Shown: positions 18,468-28,483, counted from the first letter of the stretch. The stretch: DNA of 64,000 nucleotides from Promethearchaeota archaeon (GCA_019057865.1 JAHLWP010000005.1:92912-156911), one strand, 5' to 3'. The notes: a model not told the origin generated them from the letters alone. Numbers and translations are program-made.

Positions 18468-19916
18468 TTAAAGATAAATTAAATTTAATTTTTCCATCCT
18501 TTCTTTAGCTAGTTCATTAATTTTTTTTGTGGATTCCAAATCAACACTTGATTCACCCGAAATTCTTAAATATGGACTTGTACCTGAGCGTCTTATTAAA
18601 ATCCATCCATCATTAAAATCAAATCTTACACCATCCATTTTATTAATATTCTCCAATTTTTTTCCTTGAGAGCCTAATAATTCCTGTATTTCATCAATAA
18701 TTTTTTGATTAATCTCATCAGTAAAAGGGATATCCTTCTTTAATTTAAAGTTGCTTCTGTAATAAGGATATTCGGGGATATCTTTCAACAATTCTCTTAA
18801 TTCTTTTCCAGTTTCAGCTTTCATTCTTAAGACTTTTGCAATAGTCGCTATGGAATCTGGGCCTAAGTGTGTGCTTGGCCATATATACGTTCCCGACGTT
18901 TCTCCCCCCAAAAATCCATTATATTCTTTTAGTGCTTGGGCAACTTTTATATCCCCAACTTCAGTATAAATCACTTTACAATCAAAAGGTTTTAAGGCAT
19001 CTGCTAATAAACGGGATGAGTTTACTGCTGTTGTAACTATTCTATTTTCTTTAGGTATCTTTTCTTTATTTCGATTTAAATAATCAACTGCCATTAATGC
19101 TAAAAGACGGATTGGATCCACTATATCTCCTCCCTCATCTATAAAAACAACTCTATCTGCATCTCCATCAAGAGCAATTCCAATTTCCCCTTTTTCGGAA
19201 ATATTTATGTATTTAGATAATTGAGTCAGATTTTCTTTACTCGGTTCACTAAGTCTTCCAGGGAATGAACCATCCATATTTCCGTTTATAATAAACATTG
19301 AACAATTGTAAATATGAAGTAATTTAGGAACTATCTCACAGCTAGCCCCATTTCCAGGATCAACAATAACATTTAATGAACTTCCATCAAACATTACACG
19401 ATTAATTACGTCCTTAATATGTATATCGTTAATATCATCAATTGTTGTAACCTTTCCAACGCCATCCCATTCAATTTTTATAAAGTCTTTCTCATTATAG
19501 ATTCGCTCAATATCTTCTTCTTGTTCTTCAATATATCCCATTCCAGATGGGTTCCAGAATTTTAACCCAATATATTCTGGAGTATTATGGGATGCTGTAA
19601 TCATTACTCCAGCATCAGCTCTTAGAAATTTTAAAGACATAGCTAATGTGGGGGTTGGAACAATCCCTATATTCTTTACATTACATCCTGTGCTGATTAC
19701 TCCTGAAATAAATGCGTATTCAATGGGTAAAGCTGGTATACGAATATCTTTCGCAATAACTACAACTGCATCCCCTTTTAGATATGTACCTAATGCAAGA
19801 CCAACATCTAAAGCCATTTGAGGTGTTAGCATAATCTCAGTATTATCATAATTACTAAAAACCCGTCTAATTCCAGAGGTACCAAAAATTGGTATTTTTG
19901 GACTCAATAAAATCAA
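18468..19916 (-). CDS. Phosphohexomutase, likely phosphoglucosamine mutase
   Basis: This alpha-D-phosphohexomutase interconverts sugar 6- and 1-phosphates. FGTSGIRR opens domain 1, the phosphoserine is S109 in TASHNTP, the metal loop DGDADR is in domain 2, GGETSG in domain 3 and RRSGTSPYLRI in domain 4. The length of 482 is normal. Its place next to GlmS and the NagB-like gene makes glucosamine-6-P to glucosamine-1-P the best guess, but archaeal members are often broad (phosphomannomutase or phosphoglucomutase activity too). It is convergent with the NagB-like gene, 11 bases between stops. Confidence 0.9.
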   Translation of the reverse strand: MILLSPKIPIFGTSGIRRVFSNYDNTEIMLTPQMALDVGLALGTYLKGDAVVVIAKDIRIPALPIEYAFISGVISTGCNVKNIGIVPTPTLAMSLKFLRADAGVMITASHNTPEYIGLKFWNPSGMGYIEEQEEDIERIYNEKDFIKIEWDGVGKVTTIDDINDIHIKDVINRVMFDGSSLNVIVDPGNGASCEIVPKLLHIYNCSMFIINGNMDGSFPGRLSEPSKENLTQLSKYINISEKGEIGIALDGDADRVVFIDEGGDIVDPIRLLALMAVDYLNRNKEKIPKENRIVTTAVNSSRLLADALKPFDCKVIYTEVGDIKVAQALKEYNGFLGGETSGTYIWPSTHLGPDSIATIAKVLRMKAETGKELRELLKDIPEYPYYRSNFKLKKDIPFTDEINQKIIDEIQELLGSQGKKLENINKMDGVRFDFNDGWILIRRSGTSPYLRISGESSVDLESTKKINELAKERMEKLNLIYL

Positions 19917-20196
19917 TCCTCATTTACTATTAAAATTAAATTAATAAAGAATATTTTAGTTTATATACAGCAATTGAATATAAGATAAAGAAGGATTATT
20001 GCTTTTTATATTTAATTTCTGATTTTTTTCATAAATCAGAATATCTAATTAGGCTAGTTCAATAAAATAAGCACTAAAATAAATTTTAAATTTAAAATGC
20101 TTATATTCGATTAGAAAAGGAAAAGTATTAATTTTTTTAAAGATACTCTTTAAATAAGAAAAAACAAAGTTATCGCAACACTATTCCTAATATAAA

Positions 20197-21675
20197 ATGA
20201 TATTTCAAGGCTTATTTAACATTTTAGACTTATACTTTAATGATATTGATCTTTTTTACAATAATATTGATAAATATTTTTTTAATAAAATTGACAATTC
20301 TTTTAGTGATTATAAAATTGTAGAAGGTAATTTAAACCAAGCTCTCGAAGATCTCACTTCATTTCTCATAAAAGAATTTATTGAATTAGGTTTTGAACAA
20401 ATAGAGATTGAAAATGAATTTTTGGATCCTTTTTTAGAAATAAGAAAAGAAGACAAAGAAAATTTAACTAGTATTAGAGATCTTTATGAAAAAAAAGTAG
20501 CTCCAATAGTTTATGAGATTCTTTTAGAAAAAATCGTTGATTATCTTGTGGATATAAAAGTAACACCTCTTATGTTAAAAGCTAAGTCAAAAGGATTTCT
20601 AACAATTGAAATTATTATGGAATTGAGAAATTTAAAAGATATCCTTAAACGTTCACCTGAAAAAATGGAGAATTTAAGAAAATACATTCAAATCAGAGAA
20701 AAAATTATTGCTAAACTTAGGGAAGAAAAAAAAAAAATAGAAAGTTTAGAAGATTTAGAAAATCCTCAAGATAAACTCCAATTAATGTATTTAATTTATA
20801 GAATAATTGATTTTTTTCATTTACAAAAAAGATTTGACTTTTCTCACATTAAAGAATATCTTAAAAATAATGTAGATGAATGGTTAATTGATGTCCCTTT
20901 AATTACTCTAAAAAATCCTGATATATATTTCTGCGGTATTTACCTAGCTAAACAATTCAATGTTGATCTTGATAAGGAAAAAGTAAATCAGTTTTTGTTA
21001 AAATTATATGAAGAAGCTGTAGATGAATATGAAGTACCCCTTATTGAAGCTACAGATGGAGTATATTATTACCTTAAATCTACAGATTTAATGGAACTAT
21101 GGTTAAACAAAGATCAAATTAATAATATTATATTTATAGACCCCAAATATTTCCAATCTAATTATTTGAAAGATTTTGAAACCTCACAATTGGTCGTAAT
21201 CTTAAAACTCTATAAATATCTGGAAGCTAAATTATTAGATCACGATATAAAAGCTATAACTGATGAAATAGAATTACGTGTCACTTCTGAAGGGATAAAA
21301 CAATTCAGAGATGGTTTTATATCTTCTGAAGCTACTTATTATGTTTTATTTTGTAATTATATGAGAAACACCCTTGAAAAACTGAAGGATTATGCTCTTT
21401 TAGATAATATTGTTTCAAGAATTTATAGAAATCTAGAACTAATAGATTTCTCAGTAGATACAAATTATGATTTGGTAAGTGAATTATTTTACTCAGTTGA
21501 GAGTTTAAAATTATTTAATTGTATAGAAACCAAACAAATGATAATTCATCTTGCTAAATTTCTATTTCCACAAGAAATTGTTAAGAAGATATCAAGTAGT
21601 GAAGAAATAATTTGTACTACAGCAAGATTTAGGCATTTGAAAGTAAATAAGATAACAGGAGAGACTATTTATTAA
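20197..21675 (+). CDS. Uncharacterised helical protein, possible alpha/alpha-toroid C-terminal half
   Basis: The family is not recognised. The 492 residues are almost wholly helical, with no membrane segment or metal motif. The first 200 residues include a charged coiled-coil-like stretch (residues 150-190). The second half has short blocks such as DGVYYYLKSTDLMELW and DGFISSEATYYVLF that resemble the helix-turn units of prenyltransferase/terpene-cyclase-like alpha-alpha barrels. That is a weak visual match only. It stands alone between divergent glmM-like and FAD-oxidase genes, with 280 bases of AT-rich upstream sequence. Confidence 0.6.
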   Translation: MIFQGLFNILDLYFNDIDLFYNNIDKYFFNKIDNSFSDYKIVEGNLNQALEDLTSFLIKEFIELGFEQIEIENEFLDPFLEIRKEDKENLTSIRDLYEKKVAPIVYEILLEKIVDYLVDIKVTPLMLKAKSKGFLTIEIIMELRNLKDILKRSPEKMENLRKYIQIREKIIAKLREEKKKIESLEDLENPQDKLQLMYLIYRIIDFFHLQKRFDFSHIKEYLKNNVDEWLIDVPLITLKNPDIYFCGIYLAKQFNVDLDKEKVNQFLLKLYEEAVDEYEVPLIEATDGVYYYLKSTDLMELWLNKDQINNIIFIDPKYFQSNYLKDFETSQLVVILKLYKYLEAKLLDHDIKAITDEIELRVTSEGIKQFRDGFISSEATYYVLFCNYMRNTLEKLKDYALLDNIVSRIYRNLELIDFSVDTNYDLVSELFYSVESLKLFNCIETKQMIIHLAKFLFPQEIVKKISSSEEIICTTARFRHLKVNKITGETIY

Positions 21676-21794
21676 TTAAAGATCACACATGAAATCTTCT
21701 TGAAAAAAATATAGTAAACTTCTTTTAGAAAATAATAATTTTAAATTAAATCTAATCATTTAAGTAAGATAATAATAAGACCAATTGATTACTC

Positions 21795-23273
21795 ATGGAT
21801 TTTAAAAATTTTGAACTTATTTATAAAGAAAATAGACATGAAATTAAAGATAAGCAAGCAATAGAATCAAAATTAAACGAAATTGTAGGAGAAAGTAATG
21901 TTTCAACAAAAGATATTGATATATTGGCTTATACTAAGGATACTACGCTTCTAACATTCAATTGGACAATCGAAGGAAAAATAGCAGGATTGCCAGATTT
22001 CATAACGTGGCCAGAAACTGTTGATCATATATCTGAAATTTTAAGGCTTGCAAATAAAGAAAAGATCCCAATTATACCTTTTGCTGAAGGATCTGGAGTG
22101 GTGGGAGGAGCAATACCCATTCATGGTGGAATTATTATTGATATGAAAAAATTTAATAAAATTCTTGATATAAATGATAAGAATTTAACGGTAACAGCTC
22201 AAACTGGTATTAATGGTATGAATTTAGAACGGTATTTAAATGCTAAAGGTTATACTGCTGGTCATATACCCCAATCTCTCTATATTTCCTCTTTAGGTGG
22301 ATGGATTGCACACCGTGCGGCGGGTCAATTCAGTACAAAATATGGAAAGATTGAAGATATTGTTTTAGGAATGGAAGTTATTTTACCTCAAGGAGAAATT
22401 ATTAATCTTAAAACAATTCCCAGAGCCTCAACAGGACCTCAACTTGATAAATTATTTATTGGTGGAGAAGGTACGCTAGGAATAATTACTAAAGCAACAT
22501 TAAAAATTTGGCCTTATCCTGAAAAACGAGCTTTAATATCGTATGCTTTTCCTACAATTGAAAATTCATTTGAAGCAATAAGACAAATCTTAAGAGTTCA
22601 AATTTATCCCGCAGTTATAAGAATCTATGATCAATTTGAAACTGAAAGACATTTTCCAGATGTTGAACAAGCAAAAGATAAAGTTATGGTTATATTTGTA
22701 TGCGAAGGAAATTCAAAACTCGTTGATTTAGAAGAATCGATTACTAGGGAAAAATGTGAAAATATATTAGGCGTAGATTGCGGTGAACATCCAGTAGAAC
22801 ATTGGTTTGAAACTAGATTTAGAGTAACAGAGACGTCTATGCTGCCTACATATAAAATTGTATTTGATACTCTTGAAGTAGCTTCTTTATGGGAAAATGC
22901 CCCAGATATTTATCATTCTGTTTTAGAAGCAATGGATAAAGTAAAAGGAAATTTAATGATCACTGCTCATATTTCACATTTTTATCCAAATGGAGTAGGT
23001 ATTTACTTTTCATTTGGCGGAGTACCACAGAAAGGAAAAACTGATTTAGAATTTTATCAAGAATGTTGGGATACTACAATTAAAGCTGTATTGGATGGTG
23101 GTGGTTCAATTGCCCATCATCATGGAATAGGGATTAATAGAGCACATTGGATGGATGATGAATGGGGAAAATCAATGAAGGTAATGAGAGATATTAAAAA
23201 TTTACTTGATCCTAACAATATACTCAATCCCGGTAAAATTTATGTGAATACTTGGAAAAGAGGTGAAAATTAA
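21795..23273 (+). CDS. FAD-linked oxidase similar to alkyldihydroxyacetonephosphate synthase
   Basis: This is a VAO/PCMH-fold flavoprotein. The FAD domain shows IPFAEGSGVVGGAIP, then PQSLYISSLGGWIAHRAAGQ with STKYGKIEDIV and IGGEGTLGIIT, the pattern of the AGPS/GlcD group. The C-terminal cap has GIYFSFGG and the triple-His GGGSIAHHHGIGINR, as in AGPS. AGPS exchanges an acyl for an alkyl chain on dihydroxyacetone phosphate; relatives oxidise 2-hydroxy acids. Overlap with a GlpC/HdrB-type Fe-S gene favours an electron-passing dehydrogenase, perhaps of a glycerol-like or 2-hydroxy-acid substrate (inference). Confidence 0.85.
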   Translation: MDFKNFELIYKENRHEIKDKQAIESKLNEIVGESNVSTKDIDILAYTKDTTLLTFNWTIEGKIAGLPDFITWPETVDHISEILRLANKEKIPIIPFAEGSGVVGGAIPIHGGIIIDMKKFNKILDINDKNLTVTAQTGINGMNLERYLNAKGYTAGHIPQSLYISSLGGWIAHRAAGQFSTKYGKIEDIVLGMEVILPQGEIINLKTIPRASTGPQLDKLFIGGEGTLGIITKATLKIWPYPEKRALISYAFPTIENSFEAIRQILRVQIYPAVIRIYDQFETERHFPDVEQAKDKVMVIFVCEGNSKLVDLEESITREKCENILGVDCGEHPVEHWFETRFRVTETSMLPTYKIVFDTLEVASLWENAPDIYHSVLEAMDKVKGNLMITAHISHFYPNGVGIYFSFGGVPQKGKTDLEFYQECWDTTIKAVLDGGGSIAHHHGIGINRAHWMDDEWGKSMKVMRDIKNLLDPNNILNPGKIYVNTWKRGEN

Positions 23274-24547
23274 TGGGTGTCTTTGAAACGTTAAAGAAAT
23301 ACAAATGGATGGTTCCCCTTATTGAAAAAGCGGATAGGATTACCAAATCTACATTATTGAAAAATTTTCGTCTAAAAAAGAAGAATTTCTATCCAGAAGG
23401 AGAATATAAAGCAGATATAGACAATTTAATTAAATGTATGCTTTGCGTTAACCTTTGCAGGTTTGACTGCCAAACTCTTCAAGCATCACAATCCGAAACG
23501 ATGAGTCCTGGTTATAAAGCTAGAATTGGCTATTATTTAACAATGGGAAAAATAGATCCTACAAAAGAGGAAAATAAGGATTTTATAGACCTTATGTACA
23601 AATGTACTAATGAAGAGAGTTGTAAAGTTTGGTGCCCTTTTGATTTTTCAGTAGTATCTCTATTAGAAACTGTCAGAGATGACTTAAATGATAAAGGATT
23701 AATGCCAGAATATTGCAAACAGCAGATAGATAAGTTAAATAAGACAAATACAATAGAGGATTATAATATTTATGAAACTTATAAGGAAAAGGGGATAGAT
23801 AATATTGAAACAGATGGAAATGATGAAGTTTATTATTATATTGGCTGTGAAATGATGAAATTTCCAGAGGTTGTTAAAGCAAATATAGAAATCCTGAAAA
23901 AAGCAGGAATAAAATTCTCGACTAATTTGGAAAAGAGAGTATGTTGTGGAGGTCCTGCTTTTAATATTAGAGATTTAGAGACAGGAAAAAGGTTTGCCAA
24001 TAAAAATAAGGAATCAATTGAGAGCACTGGTGCTAAAATTGTCGTTTCAGATTGCCCAGGCTGCGTGTTAACTTTAACTGAAAGATATAATAAAGCGGGA
24101 ATTGATATTGAAGTAAGAATTGTTCATATAGTTGAATATATTAACCATTTAATTAGTGATGGTAAATTAAAATTTGAAAAGGAAATTTCAGAGAAATTTA
24201 AAACAATTACAATTCATGATCCTTGTCTAATCTCAAGGACCCTGAATGATACTACTTCTATAAGGGAGATTTTAAATCAAATTCCGGGGCTTAAAATTGT
24301 CGAGCCAATCTATAACAAAGAGTACGTTCATTGTTGTGGTTGGAGTGGAACAGTTCATTGGGCAGATAAAGAGATTGCAATTAATGAAGCTAAGAACAGA
24401 GTAAAAGAATTAAAAGAGACAGGGTCTAACATCTTCTTAACCGCATGTCCTCTCTGCGAATTAGGTCTAGCTTATGGAATAAATGAAACAGAAAAAGAAA
24501 AATATAAAATATTGGATATATCTGAATTAATAATAAAAGTAATATAA
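23273..24547 (+). CDS. GlpC/HdrB-like Fe-S electron-transfer protein
   Basis: The N-terminal half carries two cysteine clusters for [4Fe-4S] centres (CMLCVNLCRFDC, and CTNEESCKVWCPF). Two CCG domains follow, RVCCGGPAFN with SDCPGCV and HCCGWSGTVHW with TACPLCELG. This is the GlpC / HdrB / LutA architecture that takes electrons from a flavin dehydrogenase toward quinones or heterodisulfide-type acceptors. The ATG overlaps the last base of the flavoprotein stop, so the two are translationally coupled. The 424-residue length is typical. No membrane helix is visible. Confidence 0.88.
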   Translation: MGVFETLKKYKWMVPLIEKADRITKSTLLKNFRLKKKNFYPEGEYKADIDNLIKCMLCVNLCRFDCQTLQASQSETMSPGYKARIGYYLTMGKIDPTKEENKDFIDLMYKCTNEESCKVWCPFDFSVVSLLETVRDDLNDKGLMPEYCKQQIDKLNKTNTIEDYNIYETYKEKGIDNIETDGNDEVYYYIGCEMMKFPEVVKANIEILKKAGIKFSTNLEKRVCCGGPAFNIRDLETGKRFANKNKESIESTGAKIVVSDCPGCVLTLTERYNKAGIDIEVRIVHIVEYINHLISDGKLKFEKEISEKFKTITIHDPCLISRTLNDTTSIREILNQIPGLKIVEPIYNKEYVHCCGWSGTVHWADKEIAINEAKNRVKELKETGSNIFLTACPLCELGLAYGINETEKEKYKILDISELIIKVI

Positions 24548-24585
24548 AAAAATAATAAGTATATACATTTCTATAGAGTGATGAT

Positions 24586-26046
24586 ATGAGTGAATTAATG
24601 TGTGTGTTTGATATTGGAACTACAGGAGCAAGAACGATTATTTTTGACATTAACGGTAAAGAAATTATACGTGCTTATGAGGAATATCCCGTTGTGAAAC
24701 AACCTGTTGGTATTTCAGAACAAGATCCTGCAATTTGGTGGAATGCAATTAAGAAAACTTGTAATTATGTTTCTCAAAAAGTCAATGTCAATGATATTGT
24801 TGGTATTTCTGCTGCTTTTCTTAGACAAACAATGACATTTCTAGATGATAAAGGAATTCCATTACATCCTGCCTTAACATGGATGGATGAAAGAGAAGAA
24901 TCAAGCGCTAAGGATTGGGTTGATGAAGAAGGTGCCTTCAGAAGAGCAATGCCTAAAATTTTATGGATGAAAAAGAATAAATCTGAAATTTTCGATAAAG
25001 TTTCGAAAATTGCTTTTGTTGATACTTATATTATGAATAAATTATGCGAAAACCTTGTAACTGATCCTACTAATGGATATTGGGGAATACTTAATTTACA
25101 AACGCTAAAATGGGATGTAAATTTAGCAGAAGCCTATGAAGTTCCATTAGATTTATGGCCTGATTTACGTTTTCCTGGAGAAGTTCTTGGTGAGCTCACT
25201 AGTGATTCTGCGAAAGAATTGGGCTTACCAAATAACATTCCAGTGATAATGGGGAGCGGAGATCAACAATGTGCTGCTTTAGGATTAGGGGTCCTTGAAA
25301 CAGGTCAAGCAAAAATCACTATGGGCACTGGAACTTTCGTTGATTATGTTGTGGATAAACCGATTATACCAGCCGGAGATATTCCTATATTTTCTATACC
25401 AACACCAATCAAAGGAAAATGGAATCTTGAAGGTTCAATGCCAGGTACTGGAACAGCCATGAAATGGTTTAAAGACAATTTTTCTCAATTACAAATTAAA
25501 GAAAGTCTTGAGAAACAGATAAACGTTTATGATATGCTAGCAAATGAGGCGGCGAATGTACGACCTGGAAGTGAAGGCTTACTTTTTCTACCTTTATACA
25601 TGTACAGAAAAGGTGCAATTCACGGTCTTGGATGGAATCATACTAGAGCACATATGATCCGGGCAATTATGGAGTCTGCTGCTCTTAGTGCTCAGATGTA
25701 TCTCCAAATGTTAGAGGCAATGGGGGGTGCAAAAGTCTCAGAAGTTAAAGCAGACGGAGGAGCGATGAATAGTCAATTATGGGCACAAATCTTAGCAGAT
25801 ATAACATCAAAAAAAATTCTAATACCTGAAGTAAAAGATGGTGCTGCTATGGGTGCCGCAATTTTGGGTTTTTATGGTATTAAGAAATATGAAAGTTTTG
25901 AGAAAGCAGTTAATAACATGGTAAGATTTACTGATGTTAAGGAACCTATAAAACAAAATGTCAAGATTTATAAAAAATTGAATAGGATTTTCATGCCTCC
26001 CTTATTAGAGTTATATGAGAAAAAGAGAATCACAAAAGATTTATAA
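24586..26046 (+). CDS. FGGY-family carbohydrate kinase (xylulokinase/glycerol kinase-like)
   Basis: This sugar or polyol kinase has an ASKHA fold. The phosphate-1 loop is FDIGTTGARTIIFD, the substrate-side motif LTWMDEREES, the second phosphate loop MGSGDQQCAALGLG, and the adenosine motif DGGAMNSQLWAQILADI. At 486 residues it is full length. It lies 38 bases after the Fe-S gene, so the three genes probably act in one path: phosphorylation of a polyol or sugar and oxidation of a related compound. Glycerol kinase is possible but the segments look at least as close to xylulokinase-type members. Confidence 0.87.
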   Translation: MSELMCVFDIGTTGARTIIFDINGKEIIRAYEEYPVVKQPVGISEQDPAIWWNAIKKTCNYVSQKVNVNDIVGISAAFLRQTMTFLDDKGIPLHPALTWMDEREESSAKDWVDEEGAFRRAMPKILWMKKNKSEIFDKVSKIAFVDTYIMNKLCENLVTDPTNGYWGILNLQTLKWDVNLAEAYEVPLDLWPDLRFPGEVLGELTSDSAKELGLPNNIPVIMGSGDQQCAALGLGVLETGQAKITMGTGTFVDYVVDKPIIPAGDIPIFSIPTPIKGKWNLEGSMPGTGTAMKWFKDNFSQLQIKESLEKQINVYDMLANEAANVRPGSEGLLFLPLYMYRKGAIHGLGWNHTRAHMIRAIMESAALSAQMYLQMLEAMGGAKVSEVKADGGAMNSQLWAQILADITSKKILIPEVKDGAAMGAAILGFYGIKKYESFEKAVNNMVRFTDVKEPIKQNVKIYKKLNRIFMPPLLELYEKKRITKDL

Positions 26047-26072
26047 TTTTTTATCTTTTTTTTGTTTATTTT
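26047..26072 (+). terminator. T-rich tract after the kinase gene
   Basis: Two T runs (six and nine) follow the stop codon of the FGGY kinase directly. Archaeal RNA polymerase stops at such U-tracts without needing a hairpin, and none is seen here. Confidence 0.45.
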
Positions 26073-26163
26073 AAGTTTTGATAAGTTACTTTCAAATTTA
26101 GAAAAGTATTTTTTGAATCTTTTATTTCAAAAATTATAGAATATCAAACAATTTATAGCTCAC

Positions 26164-26991
26164 ATGCCTTATTTTGTGAATAGAGAGGGATACCGACTTT
26201 ATTATGAAGATATTAACTCTTCATCAAAAATGTGTACTATAATTATGCTTCATGGTTTCGCCTCGTCAGCATCTTTCTTTAAAGCCCAAATAAAAATTTT
26301 AAAAGATAATTATCGGATAATTGCGTTTGATGCTTTAGGGCATGGGAGAAGTGATCATCCAAAAAAGTTGCATCTTTCAAAAAATATAAGACATGAAATT
26401 ATCAGAGATTTAGAGGATTTATTAAAATATTTAGGAGTTAAAGAGAAGTATGGGATAATTGGGCATTCTCTCGTAGGAGGGATGATAGCTCAATTGATTT
26501 GCATGAAACATCCTGAAGATATCAAATTTCTCATTTTATTAAATTCTGGTTATATAATGATCGATAACGTAATTCGAAATATTTTTTACAATTTACTCCC
26601 TTATTCTATTCGTATGAGTTTTTTGGATGTAGTAGCAAATTCAGTTGAAAAAGTTTTAGATAGAATCATTCCTTTTATTATAACTGCATTATCAGATTCT
26701 TTAGTTGGTACAAAATTAACCAAAGACGAGTTATATATGAAAATTGAAGAGCAAATCTTTGGAATGATAAATGAAATAAATGAATATGATCCCTCAAGTA
26801 TTACATGCCCAACTCTTATAATTGGAGGGAGACTTGATAACTTTGCTCCTGGAGCGATGTCAGAAGAACTTCATAAAAAAATTAAAAATTCTCAATTAGA
26901 AATTATTGATATGGCAGGTCATTTCGCTCCTGCTCAACGAAAAGAGATAGTTAATGAATTAATATGTAATTTTATTAGAAGTTTTAAGTGA
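26164..26991 (+). CDS. Alpha/beta-fold hydrolase
   Basis: This serine hydrolase of 275 residues has the oxyanion motif LHGFASSASFF, DALGHGRSDHP, the nucleophile elbow IIGHSLVGGM, the acid in GGRLDNFAPG and the His in DMAGHFAPAQ. Its substrate cannot be predicted; esterase, lactonase or C-C hydrolase are all possible in this superfamily. A stretch of hydrophobic cap helices lies around residues 130-190. It stands between the kinase operon and the MazG-like gene, without tight linkage to either. Confidence 0.85.
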   Translation: MPYFVNREGYRLYYEDINSSSKMCTIIMLHGFASSASFFKAQIKILKDNYRIIAFDALGHGRSDHPKKLHLSKNIRHEIIRDLEDLLKYLGVKEKYGIIGHSLVGGMIAQLICMKHPEDIKFLILLNSGYIMIDNVIRNIFYNLLPYSIRMSFLDVVANSVEKVLDRIIPFIITALSDSLVGTKLTKDELYMKIEEQIFGMINEINEYDPSSITCPTLIIGGRLDNFAPGAMSEELHKKIKNSQLEIIDMAGHFAPAQRKEIVNELICNFIRSFK

Positions 26992-27036
26992 TTAATTAAT
27001 ATTAATTCGGTTAATAAATAAGAGATTGATTTTAAA

Positions 27037-27402
27037 ATGGATGAAATTCATGATCAAAATACGCTCGTTTCATTTTTTAAAAAGGAAGTGAATAATTTCG
27101 TGAATAGCCGTAATTGGACAAAATACCATACACCAAAGAATTTAATTCAAGCTTTAATGATTGAAGCAGCAGAACTATCTCAGTGTTTATTATTCAAGGA
27201 GGATAAAATTGAACATATCTTAAAAGATGAAACTCTATTAACTAACATATCTGACGAAATTGCGGATATTTTTATCTATTTAATTAGTATTGTTAACGTT
27301 TTGGGTTTAGATTTAACTAAAGCGTTTATAGGGAAAATGGAAAAAAACAAAAAAAAGTATTCCGTTAAAGAGTTTAATAATGGGAAGTATTATAAAAAGT
27401 AA
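27037..27402 (+). CDS. MazG-like nucleotide pyrophosphohydrolase (dCTPase/RS21-C6 type)
   Basis: This four-helix all-alpha NTP pyrophosphatase of 121 residues has the metal-binding pattern in EAAELSQCL and DEIADIFIYLISI, and the aromatic NWTKYHTPKNL at the front, as in the iMazG/dCTPase group. It hydrolyses non-canonical or excess (d)NTPs to monophosphates for pool cleansing. It lies 80 bases before purC in the same direction, so a shared transcript is possible. Confidence 0.85.
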   Translation: MDEIHDQNTLVSFFKKEVNNFVNSRNWTKYHTPKNLIQALMIEAAELSQCLLFKEDKIEHILKDETLLTNISDEIADIFIYLISIVNVLGLDLTKAFIGKMEKNKKKYSVKEFNNGKYYKK

Positions 27403-27482
27403 ATTAGGTTAACCGATTTATAATTTTTTTATTTTATTATTAATAAAAAGATTTTTTATGGCTTTTTCTATTATTTATTATC

Positions 27483-28460
27483 ATGCCAGAGGAAAATATT
27501 GAAAATATTATTAAGGAGCAACTAGAATTTACATTAAAAGAAACAAAATTTCCTTCTTTAGGAAAATTATATAGAGGAAAGGTCCGTGATAACTATATAA
27601 AGGAAGATATTAGGATAATTATTGCAACTGATAGACTGAGTGCATTTGATCGTGTTATTACTACTATCCCTTTTAAAGGTCAGATGTTAAATCAGGTTTC
27701 TTCGTTCTGGTTTGAAAAAACAAAAGATTTAGTAAAAAATCATATCATTGAAGTTCCAGATCCTAATGTTTCAGTTGTTCACCAATGTCAAACACTCCCA
27801 ATTGAAATAATTGTTAGAGCCTATCTTACTGGTACAGCATGGCGTAATTATTTAAAAGGAGAATCTACTTCGGGAATTCTAATTCCTAAAGGGATGAGAA
27901 AAAATCAAAAATTGGATGAAATCTTAATCACACCTTCAACTAAAGCAGAAACTGGGCATGACATTTACATCTCGAAAGAATTCATTATAAAAGAAAAAAT
28001 AGTTAGTAAAGAAATCTATGAACAAATGGAAGATGCCGCTATGAAACTATTTAAATTTGGTCAAAATTACTGTAAGAAGAATGGACTGATTCTAGTTGAT
28101 ACTAAATATGAATTCGGAGTAAAAGATAACGAATTAATTGTAATAGATGAAATTCATACACAGGATTCTTCACGATTCTGGATACTCGATTCATATGATA
28201 AAAAGTTTGAAGAAAATAAAGAACCAGATATATTGGATAAAGAGATATTTAGAGGGTGGTTAATGGAAACATATCCAGAAATTTTCCCTGATATCAAACC
28301 AGATGAAAATATTCCTCCTATAACAGATGAAATTAAAATAGAATTAGCAAAAAGGTATATGAAAAGCTATGAAAAGATTACTGGGATAAAATTTAAAGCC
28401 GAAATTTCCGAAGTAAACAATAGAATATATGAAAATTTGAAAAAAGCTAATTATTTATAG
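27483..28460 (+). CDS. purC: Phosphoribosylaminoimidazole-succinocarboxamide synthase
   Basis: The enzyme joins aspartate to CAIR to give SAICAR in purine synthesis. Typical segments are LYRGKVRDNY, the ATP-site IIATDRLSAFDRV, IPFKGQMLNQVS, EIIVRAYLTGTAWRNYL and the metal/ATP motif VIDEIHTQDSSRFW. At 325 residues it is the long form with a C-terminal extension, as in yeast and many bacteria, rather than the short form of about 240. It heads a purine block that continues with purS, purQ and purL after a small membrane-protein gene. Confidence 0.95.
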   Translation: MPEENIENIIKEQLEFTLKETKFPSLGKLYRGKVRDNYIKEDIRIIIATDRLSAFDRVITTIPFKGQMLNQVSSFWFEKTKDLVKNHIIEVPDPNVSVVHQCQTLPIEIIVRAYLTGTAWRNYLKGESTSGILIPKGMRKNQKLDEILITPSTKAETGHDIYISKEFIIKEKIVSKEIYEQMEDAAMKLFKFGQNYCKKNGLILVDTKYEFGVKDNELIVIDEIHTQDSSRFWILDSYDKKFEENKEPDILDKEIFRGWLMETYPEIFPDIKPDENIPPITDEIKIELAKRYMKSYEKITGIKFKAEISEVNNRIYENLKKANYL

Positions 28461-28473
28461 AATTTAAGAAAAA

Positions 28474-28483
28474 TTTATATAAT
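28474..28483 (+). promoter_or_regulatory. TATA box for the small membrane-protein gene
   Basis: TTTATATAAT lies about 25-30 bases before the ATG at 28507, the distance expected for an archaeal TATA box driving a leaderless transcript. Confidence 0.5.
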
